In this document: positions 7,582 through 15,363 of the stretch, piece by piece
Layout: each line of letters starts with the position of its first letter
How positions within the stretch are numbered: position 1 is the stretch's first letter
DNA from: Flagellimonas meridianipacifica
GTDB taxonomy: Bacteria > Bacteroidota > Bacteroidia > Flavobacteriales > Flavobacteriaceae
Assembly (NCBI RefSeq): GCF_003001695.1
Contig: NZ_PVYX01000001.1
Coordinates: 2,046,001 to 2,110,000 of the forward strand
Length of the DNA: 64,000 nucleotides
Direction of reading: 5' to 3'
The notes under the pieces: generated by a model
What the model saw: only the letters and a program-made list of their open reading frames with translations
The model's database searches: none
Told to the model about the DNA's origin: nothing
Position numbers and translations under genes: made by a program

Positions 7582-10578
7582 ATGACCCGATATCTGTGTT
7601 TTGTATTGGTTCTTTTGTGCTTTGGGGCACACGCACAGGAAGCTAAGAGAGACAGCTTGGTAAAACTTCTTGCACGGGATTTAACGGATACTACTAGGGT
7701 AAATGCCCTTATTGAAATGGCAAAAATTGAGGTGGATGCCAAGAATAAGAGCTCAGCCGATTCACTGTTCCAATCAGCCCTAACCATAGCTCGCCAAATG
7801 AATAGGATTGATGACAAGGCAAAAGCTTTTGAGAGTGTTGGGCATTATCAACTAAAAACAAGAGCTTATGATTCTGCAGTAATCTATTACAAAAAAGCAC
7901 TGGAAATTGATAAGGAGCAAAACAACATATTGGCTCTGGCCCGTAATCATGATAATGCAGGTACCGCATATTTTTATAAAGGGGACTACAACCAAACCCT
8001 ATATCATTTTTTGGAACGACTTTCCTATTGTGAACAGTTAGGTGATTCAACCTGCGTTTCTGCTGCGAGTAACAATTCCGGTCTGGTGTTGATAAATCTA
8101 GGTCGCTATGAAGATGCTATTTCGTATACACTTAGAAGCTTGAAAATTGATGAGGACTTAGGGTATAAACAAGGTATTCTTTCCTCCCAAATGAGCTTGG
8201 GAAACATCAATTATTACCTCAAAAATTACGATAAGGCCATTGAGTACTATCTTGACATTGTGGCAACTTGCGAGACCATGGAAAATCAGGAACTTAGAAT
8301 TTCCCACGCCTACAACAATATTGCATCCATTCATTTTCAACAGAAGGAATTCAAGAAAGCAGCGGAGTTCTATAAAAAGAGTTTAGTACTCGAAGAAGAA
8401 TTTGGCAACGAAGGTGGTATTGCATTAAAGTATAATAACCTCGGTTCGGTCCACAAGGAATTGAATGAATATAGCACTGCAGAATCTTATTACCGTAAGG
8501 CCCTGTCGATGCGTGAGGAATTGGGTGACCTATATGGAATGAGTTCCACTGAAAACAATTTAGGACAACTTTATCTGGCAAAAGGTGTTCCAGCCATAGC
8601 ACTCGGGTTTTACCAATCGGCTTTAGGCCATGCCGAGCAAGCAGGATCTTTGGAAGCTTCAAAAATTGCTTACGAGGGAATTGCCAAATCATATAAGAAT
8701 CAAGGGCGATACCGATTATCGCTGGAATCCTATGAGCACTTCTTAAGGTTAAACGATAGTTTATTGAATGCAGAAAAAACCAAGAAAATAACAGAATTGG
8801 AGGCGCGCTACGATAGTGAAAAGAAGGAAAGCGAAATTGCTCTACTGAAAAAAAATGAGGAACTGCAACAAGCCCAACTTGTGCAGCAAGAAGCGAGCCT
8901 ACGAGCCAATAAACTCCTACGAAACATTTTGTTTGTTGGTGTTGCGGTGTTGTTGATAGTGGTTTTTTTAATTGTGTATGGTTACAAACAAAGGCTTGCA
9001 GCAAAAGAGCTCGTCGAAAAGAATCAACGTGAAACCGAGGCTATTCGTTCACGTTTCTTCGCTGGTATTTCCCACGAATTTAGAACTCCCCTTACCTTGA
9101 TTTCAGCTCCGGTCGTGCAACTTCAAAAAAAGTATCAAAACGAAAAGGAAACCTATGGGATGCTGGGACTCATCCATCGGAACGCTGATCGGCTTCTAAA
9201 GTTAATCAATCAGATATTGGACCTTTCTAAATTAGAGGAGGGTAAACTACGTCTACATGTGGCAAAAGACAGTATAATTTCCTGGTTACGAGTAATCTCG
9301 GCCTCTTTTACCTCATTAGCAGATAGTAAGAATATCACGTTCACCCAAAGTTTTCCCGAAACGGATATCATCTCCTTTTTTGATAAAGAGAAGATAGAGC
9401 AGATTCTTTCAAATTTGCTGTCCAATGCCTTAAAGTTTACCCCAAATGGAGGGAAGGTTGCATTACTGGTAGAGCAAAATGGTCAAGACCTCAATATTGA
9501 AGTTAGAAATACAGGACCACAAATTTCAGAGGAAGACAAAACCAAAATTTTTGAACGTTTCTATCAATCGGATATACACGATAATTCCCAGGGGACGGGA
9601 ATTGGACTTGCTCTGGTGAAGGAACTTACTGAACTGCATCATGGCTCGGTTGCGGTACAATCCAACAAAAAGTATACTACATTTAGCCTGTTGCTGCCAT
9701 TAAATGATGATTCCTATGCTACAGAAATTAAGGTTGAACCAAAAGACGTAAGCCCTAAAAACGGTACACCGGAAGTGGGTTTATCCGAAGAATCATCACT
9801 AGACCCTGCAAACCAAACCGACTTACCCATAGTACTTTTGGCAGAGGATCATCGTGACCTTCGAAGCTATGTTAGTGGGCAATTGAGTGACATGTATTCT
9901 ATAAAAGAAGCTCAAAATGGGCGTATGGCTTGGGAAGTAGCAGAAAAAGAATTGCCTGACCTCATTATCACAGATTTGATGATGCCAGAAATGGATGGAG
10001 AGGCCTTCTTAGAAAAAATACGGGGTGATTCAAAGACCCAGCATATCCCCATTATTATGCTAACCGCTAGAAAAGAGCAGGAAAGTAAATTGAAGACCAT
10101 TGGAAAAGGGGCAGACCATTTTCTCACAAAGCCTTTTGAAATTGAAGAACTCAGAGTAAGAATTAAAAGTCTCTTGGAACAAAGAAAACGCATACAGGAT
10201 TATCATAAATCTCAATTCTTGACGAATCCAAAGGCAGAGGCCATTACCTCTAGTGATGATCGTTTTTTGCAAAAGGTAGGGCATATCCTTGCCAAAAATC
10301 TGGACAATAGTTCATTTTCTGTAGATGAATTTGCTGATAAAATGAGCATGAGCCGCGTACAACTATATCGTAAAATGAAAGCTACTATTGGGTATAGTGT
10401 ATCTGATTTTATTAGGCAATATCGATTGAAAAAAGCCTACGAATATCTGAAAAGTGGTAAGGGCACGGTGTCCGAGATAGCATACGACGTAGGATTTAAC
10501 AATTTGTCATACTTCACCAAAGCCTTCAAAGAGGCGTACAACCTCAAACCCTCTGAAATGCTTCAAAAAACAAGTTGA
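7582..10578 (+). CDS. Hybrid two-component sensor/AraC-type regulator with periplasmic TPR domain
   Basis: A 998-residue protein that joins a full signalling path. It has a signal peptide (MTRYLCFVLVLLCFGAHAQ), about nine TPR units (30-400), a coiled coil, and a membrane span near 449-469. A HisKA domain follows with H498 in FAGISHEFRTPLTLI, then an HATPase with N box (LSNLLSNALKF) and GTGIGLAL. A receiver domain has phosphoacceptor D798 in ITDLMMPEMDGE, and a C-terminal AraC HTH lies at about 890-995 (VSEIAYDVGFNNLSYFTKAFK). Classical Bacteroidota hybrid systems carry a Reg_prop propeller as sensor; here TPRs take its place, so the signal may be a protein or peptide. It lies centrally among the GTAAC-repeat promoters and is my first candidate for their regulator. 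Confidence 0.9.
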   Translation: MTRYLCFVLVLLCFGAHAQEAKRDSLVKLLARDLTDTTRVNALIEMAKIEVDAKNKSSADSLFQSALTIARQMNRIDDKAKAFESVGHYQLKTRAYDSAVIYYKKALEIDKEQNNILALARNHDNAGTAYFYKGDYNQTLYHFLERLSYCEQLGDSTCVSAASNNSGLVLINLGRYEDAISYTLRSLKIDEDLGYKQGILSSQMSLGNINYYLKNYDKAIEYYLDIVATCETMENQELRISHAYNNIASIHFQQKEFKKAAEFYKKSLVLEEEFGNEGGIALKYNNLGSVHKELNEYSTAESYYRKALSMREELGDLYGMSSTENNLGQLYLAKGVPAIALGFYQSALGHAEQAGSLEASKIAYEGIAKSYKNQGRYRLSLESYEHFLRLNDSLLNAEKTKKITELEARYDSEKKESEIALLKKNEELQQAQLVQQEASLRANKLLRNILFVGVAVLLIVVFLIVYGYKQRLAAKELVEKNQRETEAIRSRFFAGISHEFRTPLTLISAPVVQLQKKYQNEKETYGMLGLIHRNADRLLKLINQILDLSKLEEGKLRLHVAKDSIISWLRVISASFTSLADSKNITFTQSFPETDIISFFDKEKIEQILSNLLSNALKFTPNGGKVALLVEQNGQDLNIEVRNTGPQISEEDKTKIFERFYQSDIHDNSQGTGIGLALVKELTELHHGSVAVQSNKKYTTFSLLLPLNDDSYATEIKVEPKDVSPKNGTPEVGLSEESSLDPANQTDLPIVLLAEDHRDLRSYVSGQLSDMYSIKEAQNGRMAWEVAEKELPDLIITDLMMPEMDGEAFLEKIRGDSKTQHIPIIMLTARKEQESKLKTIGKGADHFLTKPFEIEELRVRIKSLLEQRKRIQDYHKSQFLTNPKAEAITSSDDRFLQKVGHILAKNLDNSSFSVDEFADKMSMSRVQLYRKMKATIGYSVSDFIRQYRLKKAYEYLKSGKGTVSEIAYDVGFNNLSYFTKAFKEAYNLKPSEMLQKTS

Positions 10579-10680
10579 AAGAAGAGTACTGACTCAATTC
10601 CTTTTGAAACCAATGATTCTTTTTTGTTGTAGAGGAACATGCTGTATCAAAACTTGAATAGTGATTCATTTTGTATCCAT

Positions 10681-10719
10681 GTAACCACTGTATTAAAGAT
10701 GGTAACCTCCTTGCTACCT
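10681..10719 (+). promoter_or_regulatory. GTAACC direct repeats upstream of lipoprotein gene
   Basis: GTAACCA at 10681, GTAACCT at 10702 and a degenerate GCTACCT at 10713 give 21- and 11-bp spacings. They lie 19-57 bp before the -7 box at 10738. Sequence and spacing match the array upstream of the mddA-like gene. Confidence 0.5.
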
Positions 10720-10736
10720 GAACCAATAGTACATTT

Positions 10737-10762
10737 CTAGTTTTGATTATATCAAAAACTAG
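10737..10762 (+). promoter_or_regulatory. -7 box within an inverted repeat, lipoprotein promoter
   Basis: TAGTTTTG (10738-10745) matches TAnnTTTG; no TTG is present at -33, as expected of an activated promoter. The box is the left arm of an inverted repeat, CTAGTTTTGAT (10737-10747) and ATCAAAAACTAG (10751-10762), with one unpaired A. The ATG follows at 10768. Confidence 0.55.
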
Positions 10763-10767
10763 GTATT

Positions 10768-11289
10768 ATGGACACATATTTTACAGTATTCAAAAGCATT
10801 TGGAGTAAAGATGGATTGAACCGTCTTTTAATCGTTACGATTACGTCGTTATTTGTTTTGGGATGTAGCAATGACGACAATGGGGACGAGTTTGATTATT
10901 CTTTGGAAGGTGACAACCTATCCATAGCTGACATCACTGGAAATTGGACTGCAACGTTTGCTGAATTTGAATTGCTTTCCGACTCAAATAGCACTATAGA
11001 ACTTGTTTCGCAAGGGGGTAATGTAACATTGAATATTCAAAGTAATGGAAGATTTACCTCCACAATTGGTTTTCCTGGAGAAGCTGCCGAACAGTTTTCT
11101 GGACAATTGGGATTCTTTGAGTCTCTTCTGGTCCTTTTGGATGATGAAGATGAACCCGGAGATGAGGCTTTTTTAAATATCAACTTGACATCTGATGATG
11201 TGCTGGAAGTAGATGGTATCCTAGAGTTGGATTTTGATTCTGACGGTAGCTTTGAAGATACCTTCGTCGATTTAAGGATGGTAAGATAG
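10768..11289 (+). CDS. Lipocalin-like lipoprotein, unknown function
   Basis: A 173-residue product with a long N-terminus and a lipobox ending LFVLGC (Cys about residue 33), followed by an acidic linker (SNDDNGDEFD) typical of surface lipoproteins in Bacteroidota. The mature part starts SIADITGNWTATF, the opening of lipocalin-like lipoproteins that bind small hydrophobic ligands. The C-terminus is rich in Asp and Glu. It is the first gene of a pair with the beta-barrel gene 40 bp downstream and is preceded by a regulated-looking promoter just after the hybrid sensor. The lipocalin fold is inference. Confidence 0.7.
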   Translation: MDTYFTVFKSIWSKDGLNRLLIVTITSLFVLGCSNDDNGDEFDYSLEGDNLSIADITGNWTATFAEFELLSDSNSTIELVSQGGNVTLNIQSNGRFTSTIGFPGEAAEQFSGQLGFFESLLVLLDDEDEPGDEAFLNINLTSDDVLEVDGILELDFDSDGSFEDTFVDLRMVR

Positions 11290-11329
11290 ACCATCATCCT
11301 ACAAGTAAAAACTCAACTAAACCTTAAAA

Positions 11330-11902
11330 ATGAAAAATACAAGCACAACACTAGGACTATTATTAAGTGTATTTGCCATTATATGCTTGAAGGCCCAAGA
11401 CAAAAAGACAAACGAATATGGCTTCTCAGTAGGACTACTTACAGGAGGGGATGTCTACGTTGCTGAGTTAGACCAAAACTTCGATTTAGAAAGTGGTGTT
11501 TCTATACTAGGTTTCTACGATTTTTTTATTACTGATGGGTTTGCGGTAGGTTTAAACGGAAGCATAGCATTGCCTTATTTGGCACTAATTGATGAAAATG
11601 TGACGTTTTATGAGTTGGCCCTCGCATTGAAACCTAGATTTTCACTAAGTGACAAAGTATCCTACAAACCGGGATTCAATTTGGGCTATAGGCTAATTAC
11701 TTCAGATGAATTAAGTGAGGACGGAGGGACAATTGAAGGTCTTGGCCTAAACCTTACCAACGAACTTCAATTTCATATCTCTAATAGTTTTACACCTTTT
11801 TTGGATGTCGGCTTCATTACTCAAGCGGCTGGTGGTAATGATGAGTTCAACACAACCTTTTCTCCCTTGATCGTTATTCGTGGCGGTTTGGTATTCAATT
11901 AA
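11330..11902 (+). CDS. Small outer-membrane beta-barrel protein
   Basis: A 190-residue product with a signal peptide (MKNTSTTLGLLLSVFAIICLKAQ) and alternating hydrophobic strands. Repeated phrases such as FAVGLNGSIALPYL, ALKPRFSLSDKVSYKPGFNLGYRL and FTPFLDVGFITQAAG suggest an eight-stranded barrel. It ends VIRGGLVFN, with the aromatic last residue region usual for outer-membrane proteins. It pairs with the preceding lipoprotein; the two probably form one unit ended by the terminator at 11944. Confidence 0.75.
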   Translation: MKNTSTTLGLLLSVFAIICLKAQDKKTNEYGFSVGLLTGGDVYVAELDQNFDLESGVSILGFYDFFITDGFAVGLNGSIALPYLALIDENVTFYELALALKPRFSLSDKVSYKPGFNLGYRLITSDELSEDGGTIEGLGLNLTNELQFHISNSFTPFLDVGFITQAAGGNDEFNTTFSPLIVIRGGLVFN

Positions 11903-11943
11903 AGACTTTGAGTTAGCGTTTTAAGTTTAGTTTAGGTAGCATT

Positions 11944-11979
11944 CCAGGAAGAGCAATACTTCCTGGGATTTTCTTTTTG
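11944..11979 (+). terminator. Intrinsic terminator
   Basis: CCAGGAAG (11944-11951), loop AGCAATA, CTTCCTGG (11959-11966), then a T-rich run to 11979. It ends the lipoprotein/barrel unit and isolates the following GH26-like gene. Confidence 0.8.
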
Positions 11980-12019
11980 TTTCACACAATTCATAACTTG
12001 GAGAACATATATTCTCGAG

Positions 12020-13141
12020 ATGAAAAAAACATTTCTTTTATTGTTTTTGGTTTCTTTCACATGTTTCTGTCAGGATTATGAAGTCAAAGATTTTAGCTCA
12101 GCAAAAGAGGTAAGGGCATTCGCAAAATTTGAACCCAAAGAAGGAGTTTTGTTGTTTGTTGGCCAGGAATTGGAGGCGGTTGGCGGGTTGGAAGAATATA
12201 GTGATGGGTACTTGAATCATTTTCCAAAACCGGCAGGATGGACCACATATACGAATATGAGTCCTGGAGAGTATTCATTTGGTCTTCGATTTGAAGGATT
12301 GGATGGACTATGGGAGAATGCAGATTGGGGGGACAATGTTTACAATGCCCATATACAACATTTGGATTCAGATTACACCAATATGATTATGGCAATTGGG
12401 TTGAGTTTTATTAATCATGAAGAAAAGGTTGCGGATGGGACCCATGACAAGTATATTGATAGGTTAGGTAATTTTTTGCTATCCATAAATAATCGTCCTG
12501 TTTTTTTACGAATTGCCTACGAATTCGACGGTGACCCTTGGAACCATTATGATAGGGAAACTACCGTTAAGGCCTATCAACGAATCGTGGATAAGCTTCG
12601 CGCTAGAGGAGTAAACAATGTGGCCTATGTATGGCAATCCACAGGCTATATTTCAAATCAAGAACAGTTGGAAGGATGGTATCCAGGCGACGATTATGTA
12701 GATTGGTGTGGTGTATCCTTTTTTAATCGCTGGAAAGAGATTGAAATGTTTGAGTTTGCCCGAAGAAAGGGGAAGCCGGTGTTTATTGCTGAAGCCACCC
12801 CGACTATTTCCGATTACGGCGGAAAGCTCTACGGAATTACCAAAGAAACTCAGCTAAGCAATCCCAAACAGGCAGAAGAGGCATGGCAAAAGTGGTTTTT
12901 ACCTTTTTTTAGGACCATTGAAGAAAATGCGGACGTAGTCAAGGCTGTACATTATATAAATTGTCACTGGGACTCCCACCCTATGTGGAAGGAAAATCCA
13001 ACGTTTAAGGGAATAGACGCTCGCTTGCACCTAAGTGATAGTGTTAGCAAAAGATGGTTAGAACGAATTTCAAAATCACCCTTTATTCTTTCTTCGGAAA
13101 ACTTATATCAACTGATAGGAACAACTGCCAACAAAGAATAG
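12020..13141 (+). CDS. GH26-like glycoside hydrolase (beta-mannanase type)
   Basis: A 373-residue exported protein (signal peptide MKKTFLLLFLVSFTCFC). The barrel carries the two clan-A glutamates expected for GH26: E168 in FLRIAYEFDGDPWN as acid/base and E258 in PVFIAEATP as nucleophile. A conserved WCGVSFF lies between them, and HYINCHWDSHPMW near the C-terminus would line the substrate cleft. GH26 enzymes cut beta-1,4-mannan or beta-1,3-xylan; the substrate is not decidable here. No SusC/SusD pair or other carbohydrate gene lies nearby, so this is an orphan enzyme rather than part of a polysaccharide utilisation locus. It is convergent with the next operon, only 6 bp away. Confidence 0.75.
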   Translation: MKKTFLLLFLVSFTCFCQDYEVKDFSSAKEVRAFAKFEPKEGVLLFVGQELEAVGGLEEYSDGYLNHFPKPAGWTTYTNMSPGEYSFGLRFEGLDGLWENADWGDNVYNAHIQHLDSDYTNMIMAIGLSFINHEEKVADGTHDKYIDRLGNFLLSINNRPVFLRIAYEFDGDPWNHYDRETTVKAYQRIVDKLRARGVNNVAYVWQSTGYISNQEQLEGWYPGDDYVDWCGVSFFNRWKEIEMFEFARRKGKPVFIAEATPTISDYGGKLYGITKETQLSNPKQAEEAWQKWFLPFFRTIEENADVVKAVHYINCHWDSHPMWKENPTFKGIDARLHLSDSVSKRWLERISKSPFILSSENLYQLIGTTANKE

Positions 13142-13147
13142 TCCGTT

Positions 13148-14050
13148 TTATTTCACCCTTTTTACCTTATTCTGCTTCAGGTGTAAAAGAATAGTGGCAC
13201 TGAACCCAAAGAAAAAATTACCATCACGAGTATTAAAGTTATTACGTGTTTGCGTGATGAAGACATCATCGGCAATGTTATGGGAATTTGTCATGTAGAA
13301 CTGGAGCATAAGGTCTGTCAGCTCCCAATTGACTCCCAAAGAAAAGGCATCAAACGTAGTTGAAGATTCAATGGGATTGGCTAAGTAATAGTATTCTGAC
13401 GTAACGGAAACATGTCCTCCAATCCGATATCTACCCCCAAAACCCAATGCGAAATGGTTGGTTGGATCTTCTGGATCTATTGTAGAGTTTCTGTGAATAA
13501 AAGTAGGGGATAGCTGAAGCGAAAAATTCCTTGTGAATTTTCTTGCCAATAATAGCTGGGTTCCAAAAGACAGTTTTTCGGAAAAAGAACCCGTTTGATT
13601 AATAGACCTGCCGGGATTGGTCTTTAAACTGGCATTCTGAAAAAGTGTAATGGAAATAGGTGAGCCTTTTCCTGTTTTTTGATAGACCAATCTATATTTT
13701 CCGTAAGCATCAAAAATACCATCAAAAGTGGTAACCCCGACTCCTAGTGTAAATCTATCTGTAAATGCATAGGAGGTGCCAAACCTTGAAGTCACCCTAT
13801 CTGCAACAAAGGCCTGTGTTTCCTGTGGAATGTTCCAAAATCGCGTATTCGCGGAAATTTCCAGTCCTCCTTGTTTTCGTGTCTCCACAGATTGTCCAAG
13901 ACCAATGCGTGTAGCTTTAAAGGTAGCTTGTATTGGGTAACTGGTTTCTTCTTGTTCTTTTTCCAAAGATTCCAACAGACTTTGGGAATACCCCATATTG
14001 GATATTGCCAAAGTACATAAAACCACTAAAGGATATATCTTAATTTTCAT
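13148..14050 (-). CDS. DUF5777 outer-membrane beta-barrel protein, copy 2
   Basis: A 300-residue exported barrel (MKIKIYPLVVLCTLAISNMGYSQ). The DUF5777 pattern is clear: an N-terminal ATFKATRIGLGQSVETRKQGGLEI, a central FGTSYAFTDRFTLGVGVTTFD, and the ending NFFFGFSATILL. The ATG at 14050 overlaps the stop of the YceI gene (ATGAAAATTAA), implying translational coupling; the TTG further upstream is rejected. A paralogue lies at 17877-18722 and both follow YceI and OB-fold genes. The family is known as a membrane-bound barrel without assigned function; association with YceI suggests handling of a hydrophobic molecule, which is inference. Confidence 0.85.
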   Translation of the reverse strand: MKIKIYPLVVLCTLAISNMGYSQSLLESLEKEQEETSYPIQATFKATRIGLGQSVETRKQGGLEISANTRFWNIPQETQAFVADRVTSRFGTSYAFTDRFTLGVGVTTFDGIFDAYGKYRLVYQKTGKGSPISITLFQNASLKTNPGRSINQTGSFSEKLSFGTQLLLARKFTRNFSLQLSPTFIHRNSTIDPEDPTNHFALGFGGRYRIGGHVSVTSEYYYLANPIESSTTFDAFSLGVNWELTDLMLQFYMTNSHNIADDVFITQTRNNFNTRDGNFFFGFSATILLHLKQNKVKRVK

Positions 14051-14591
14051 AGGGCAGATATTCTTCAAATCTAAAATTAACTTCTATGGTCTTTGAAATA
14101 TTTCCTGCAACTATGGGAGGAATTTTGATTTTGAAATCGGCTACCGTTAAATTGAAGGTCCCGGAAAAACTGATTTTATCTTGGTCGTTTTCAATTTTTG
14201 TCTTTATCTCTAATTCTTTAGAAACCCCATGGATGGTAATGTTGCCCTTAATAAGTTTGGTTTGCTCTTGAGGTAATGGTCGTTCCAAATCGAGGATTTT
14301 ACCTTCAAAGGAACATTTCGGGTAGATGTCGGACTCAATATAGCTTTCATTGAAGTGTTCCTGCATGAGTGCCTTTTTGAATACAAAAGCTCGCATAAGC
14401 ATGCTAATGGCCACTTCTTTAGAAGTAAAATCCACGATACTCAGTACCTGATTGTTGGTAGCTTCAATATCTTCCACGGAGGTGTGTGAAAAAAAACTCA
14501 CCTGTCCCTGTTTGGTAATAATTCGTTCCCCAGCTTGCCCAAGACAGAGTTGGGATAGGGATAAGGCTAGAAGTAAAAGAAATCTATTCAT
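14040..14591 (-). CDS. YceI-family periplasmic protein, copy 2
   Basis: A 183-residue exported protein (MNRFLLLLALSLSQLCLGQ) with the YceI lipocalin-like barrel. It contains QGQVSFFSHTSVEDIEA, the family block MQEHFNESYIESDIYPKCSFEGKI, and the final VADFKIKIPPIVAGNISKTIEVNFRF. YceI proteins bind polyisoprenoid or quinone-like chains in the periplasm. Its start overlaps the OB-fold gene by 8 bp and its stop overlaps the DUF5777 start, so the three genes form a coupled unit. In the paralogous set the YceI gene comes first rather than second. Confidence 0.9.
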   Translation of the reverse strand: MNRFLLLLALSLSQLCLGQAGERIITKQGQVSFFSHTSVEDIEATNNQVLSIVDFTSKEVAISMLMRAFVFKKALMQEHFNESYIESDIYPKCSFEGKILDLERPLPQEQTKLIKGNITIHGVSKELEIKTKIENDQDKISFSGTFNLTVADFKIKIPPIVAGNISKTIEVNFRFEEYLPYEN

Positions 14592-15021
14592 CTGTTTTTT
14601 TTACCAGTACGCAATTCAATAAAACAGCATCCATTAAGAATCCCTTGCAAATACCTTTAAGAACAACTGAATCACCTTTGGACAATGTTTGTACTTGTGC
14701 GACCTGATCTTCTTTCATATCGCACATTATGCACATATATTCTCCACTGCCCTGCAATAATACAGTATATCTATTGTTCAAAAAAGTAACTTCCTTTACA
14801 ATACCTTCTACTTCAAGGGTTTTTTCTACATAAGTGGCATTTGCCAGTTCTTCATTGGATAGAAAGGAAGCCACTAAATCTTTGGATGTAACATGAAGTT
14901 CGGCCTCTGTGGAAACACCGTTTTCATTGGGCTTTTTTTGTATGGTATCATTTACATAGCGCAATAAAAACAAACCCAATAGTAGGATTATGAATAATAT
15001 GAGGCTTTTTCTTAAGGTCAT
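14584..15021 (-). CDS. Membrane-anchored OB-fold protein (tRNA_anti-like), copy 2
   Basis: A 145-residue product with an N-terminal membrane anchor (about residues 6-23, LILFIILLLGLFLLRYV). The periplasmic OB-fold follows: YVEKTLEVEGIVKEVTFLNNRYTVLLQG, then GDSVVLKGICKGFLMDAVLLNCVLVK, the pattern of the tRNA_anti-like family. Several cysteines (CIMCDM, GIC, LNC) could bind metal or form a disulfide. Despite the family name nothing suggests RNA binding outside the cytoplasm. It is the first gene of the second YceI set, 62 bp after a terminator-like hairpin. CAAAAATA at 15071-15078 is a possible -7 box but overlaps that hairpin's U-tract. Confidence 0.8.
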   Translation of the reverse strand: MTLRKSLILFIILLLGLFLLRYVNDTIQKKPNENGVSTEAELHVTSKDLVASFLSNEELANATYVEKTLEVEGIVKEVTFLNNRYTVLLQGSGEYMCIMCDMKEDQVAQVQTLSKGDSVVLKGICKGFLMDAVLLNCVLVKKTDE

Positions 15022-15070
15022 GCTATTTCATCAATAGTTTGTGAAATGCGTTATTAGGATGTTAGTTGTA

Positions 15071-15119
15071 CAAAAATAACCCACAGAAGCGACATCTGTA
15101 TGATATCATCTCCTGTGGG
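15071..15119 (-). terminator. Probable terminator after lamin-tail/small lipoprotein unit
   Basis: On the minus strand CCCACAG (15119-15113) pairs with CTGTGGG (15086-15080) around an AT-rich loop that contains GATATC, followed by TTATTTTTG. It sits between the small lipoprotein and the second OB-fold gene. The long loop makes it weaker than the other terminators, so read-through is possible. Confidence 0.5.
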
Positions 15120-15148
15120 CAGTAAACAACTAAACTGGAAAACTAATA

Positions 15149-15322
15149 TTAAACATAGCAATTCATTTCCCTTTCGTAGTTGACCAAGCCCTCGCGGGGT
15201 GTTGACTCATCAATATTCTCATAATCGTCATCATAGTCGTCATCACATGAGAATACAGAAGTCAGTAATACCAGGGCCATGGTCTTTAACAGAATAGTTG
15301 CTGTGAACTTTACTTTTTTCAT
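15149..15322 (-). CDS. Small acidic lipoprotein, 57 residues
   Basis: ATG at 15320-15322 (minus strand), stop at 15149-15151. The product has a basic start (MKKVKF), a hydrophobic stretch and a lipobox LTSVFSC with Cys at residue 26. An extremely acidic tail follows (DDDYDDDYENIDE) and then a short STPREGLVNYEREMNCYV end. The Cys-plus-acid pattern matches the surface-export signal of Bacteroidota lipoproteins. It lies 41 bp after the lamin-tail lipoprotein and before a terminator, so it is the second gene of that unit. No family is recognised. Confidence 0.7.
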   Translation of the reverse strand: MKKVKFTATILLKTMALVLLTSVFSCDDDYDDDYENIDESTPREGLVNYEREMNCYV

Positions 15323-15363
15323 GATGTTGTTGTTTTAAGGTTAGATATTATTTGTGAATTGCT

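Noticed and set aside
8351..9004. 217-codon minus-strand frame within the hybrid sensor gene
   Set aside because: It lies antisense to the TPR part of the hybrid sensor and its translation has no recognisable motif.
15071..15078. CAAAAATA as the -7 box of the second OB-fold gene
   Set aside because: It coincides with the U-tract of the preceding terminator; without a -33 element it cannot be told apart.
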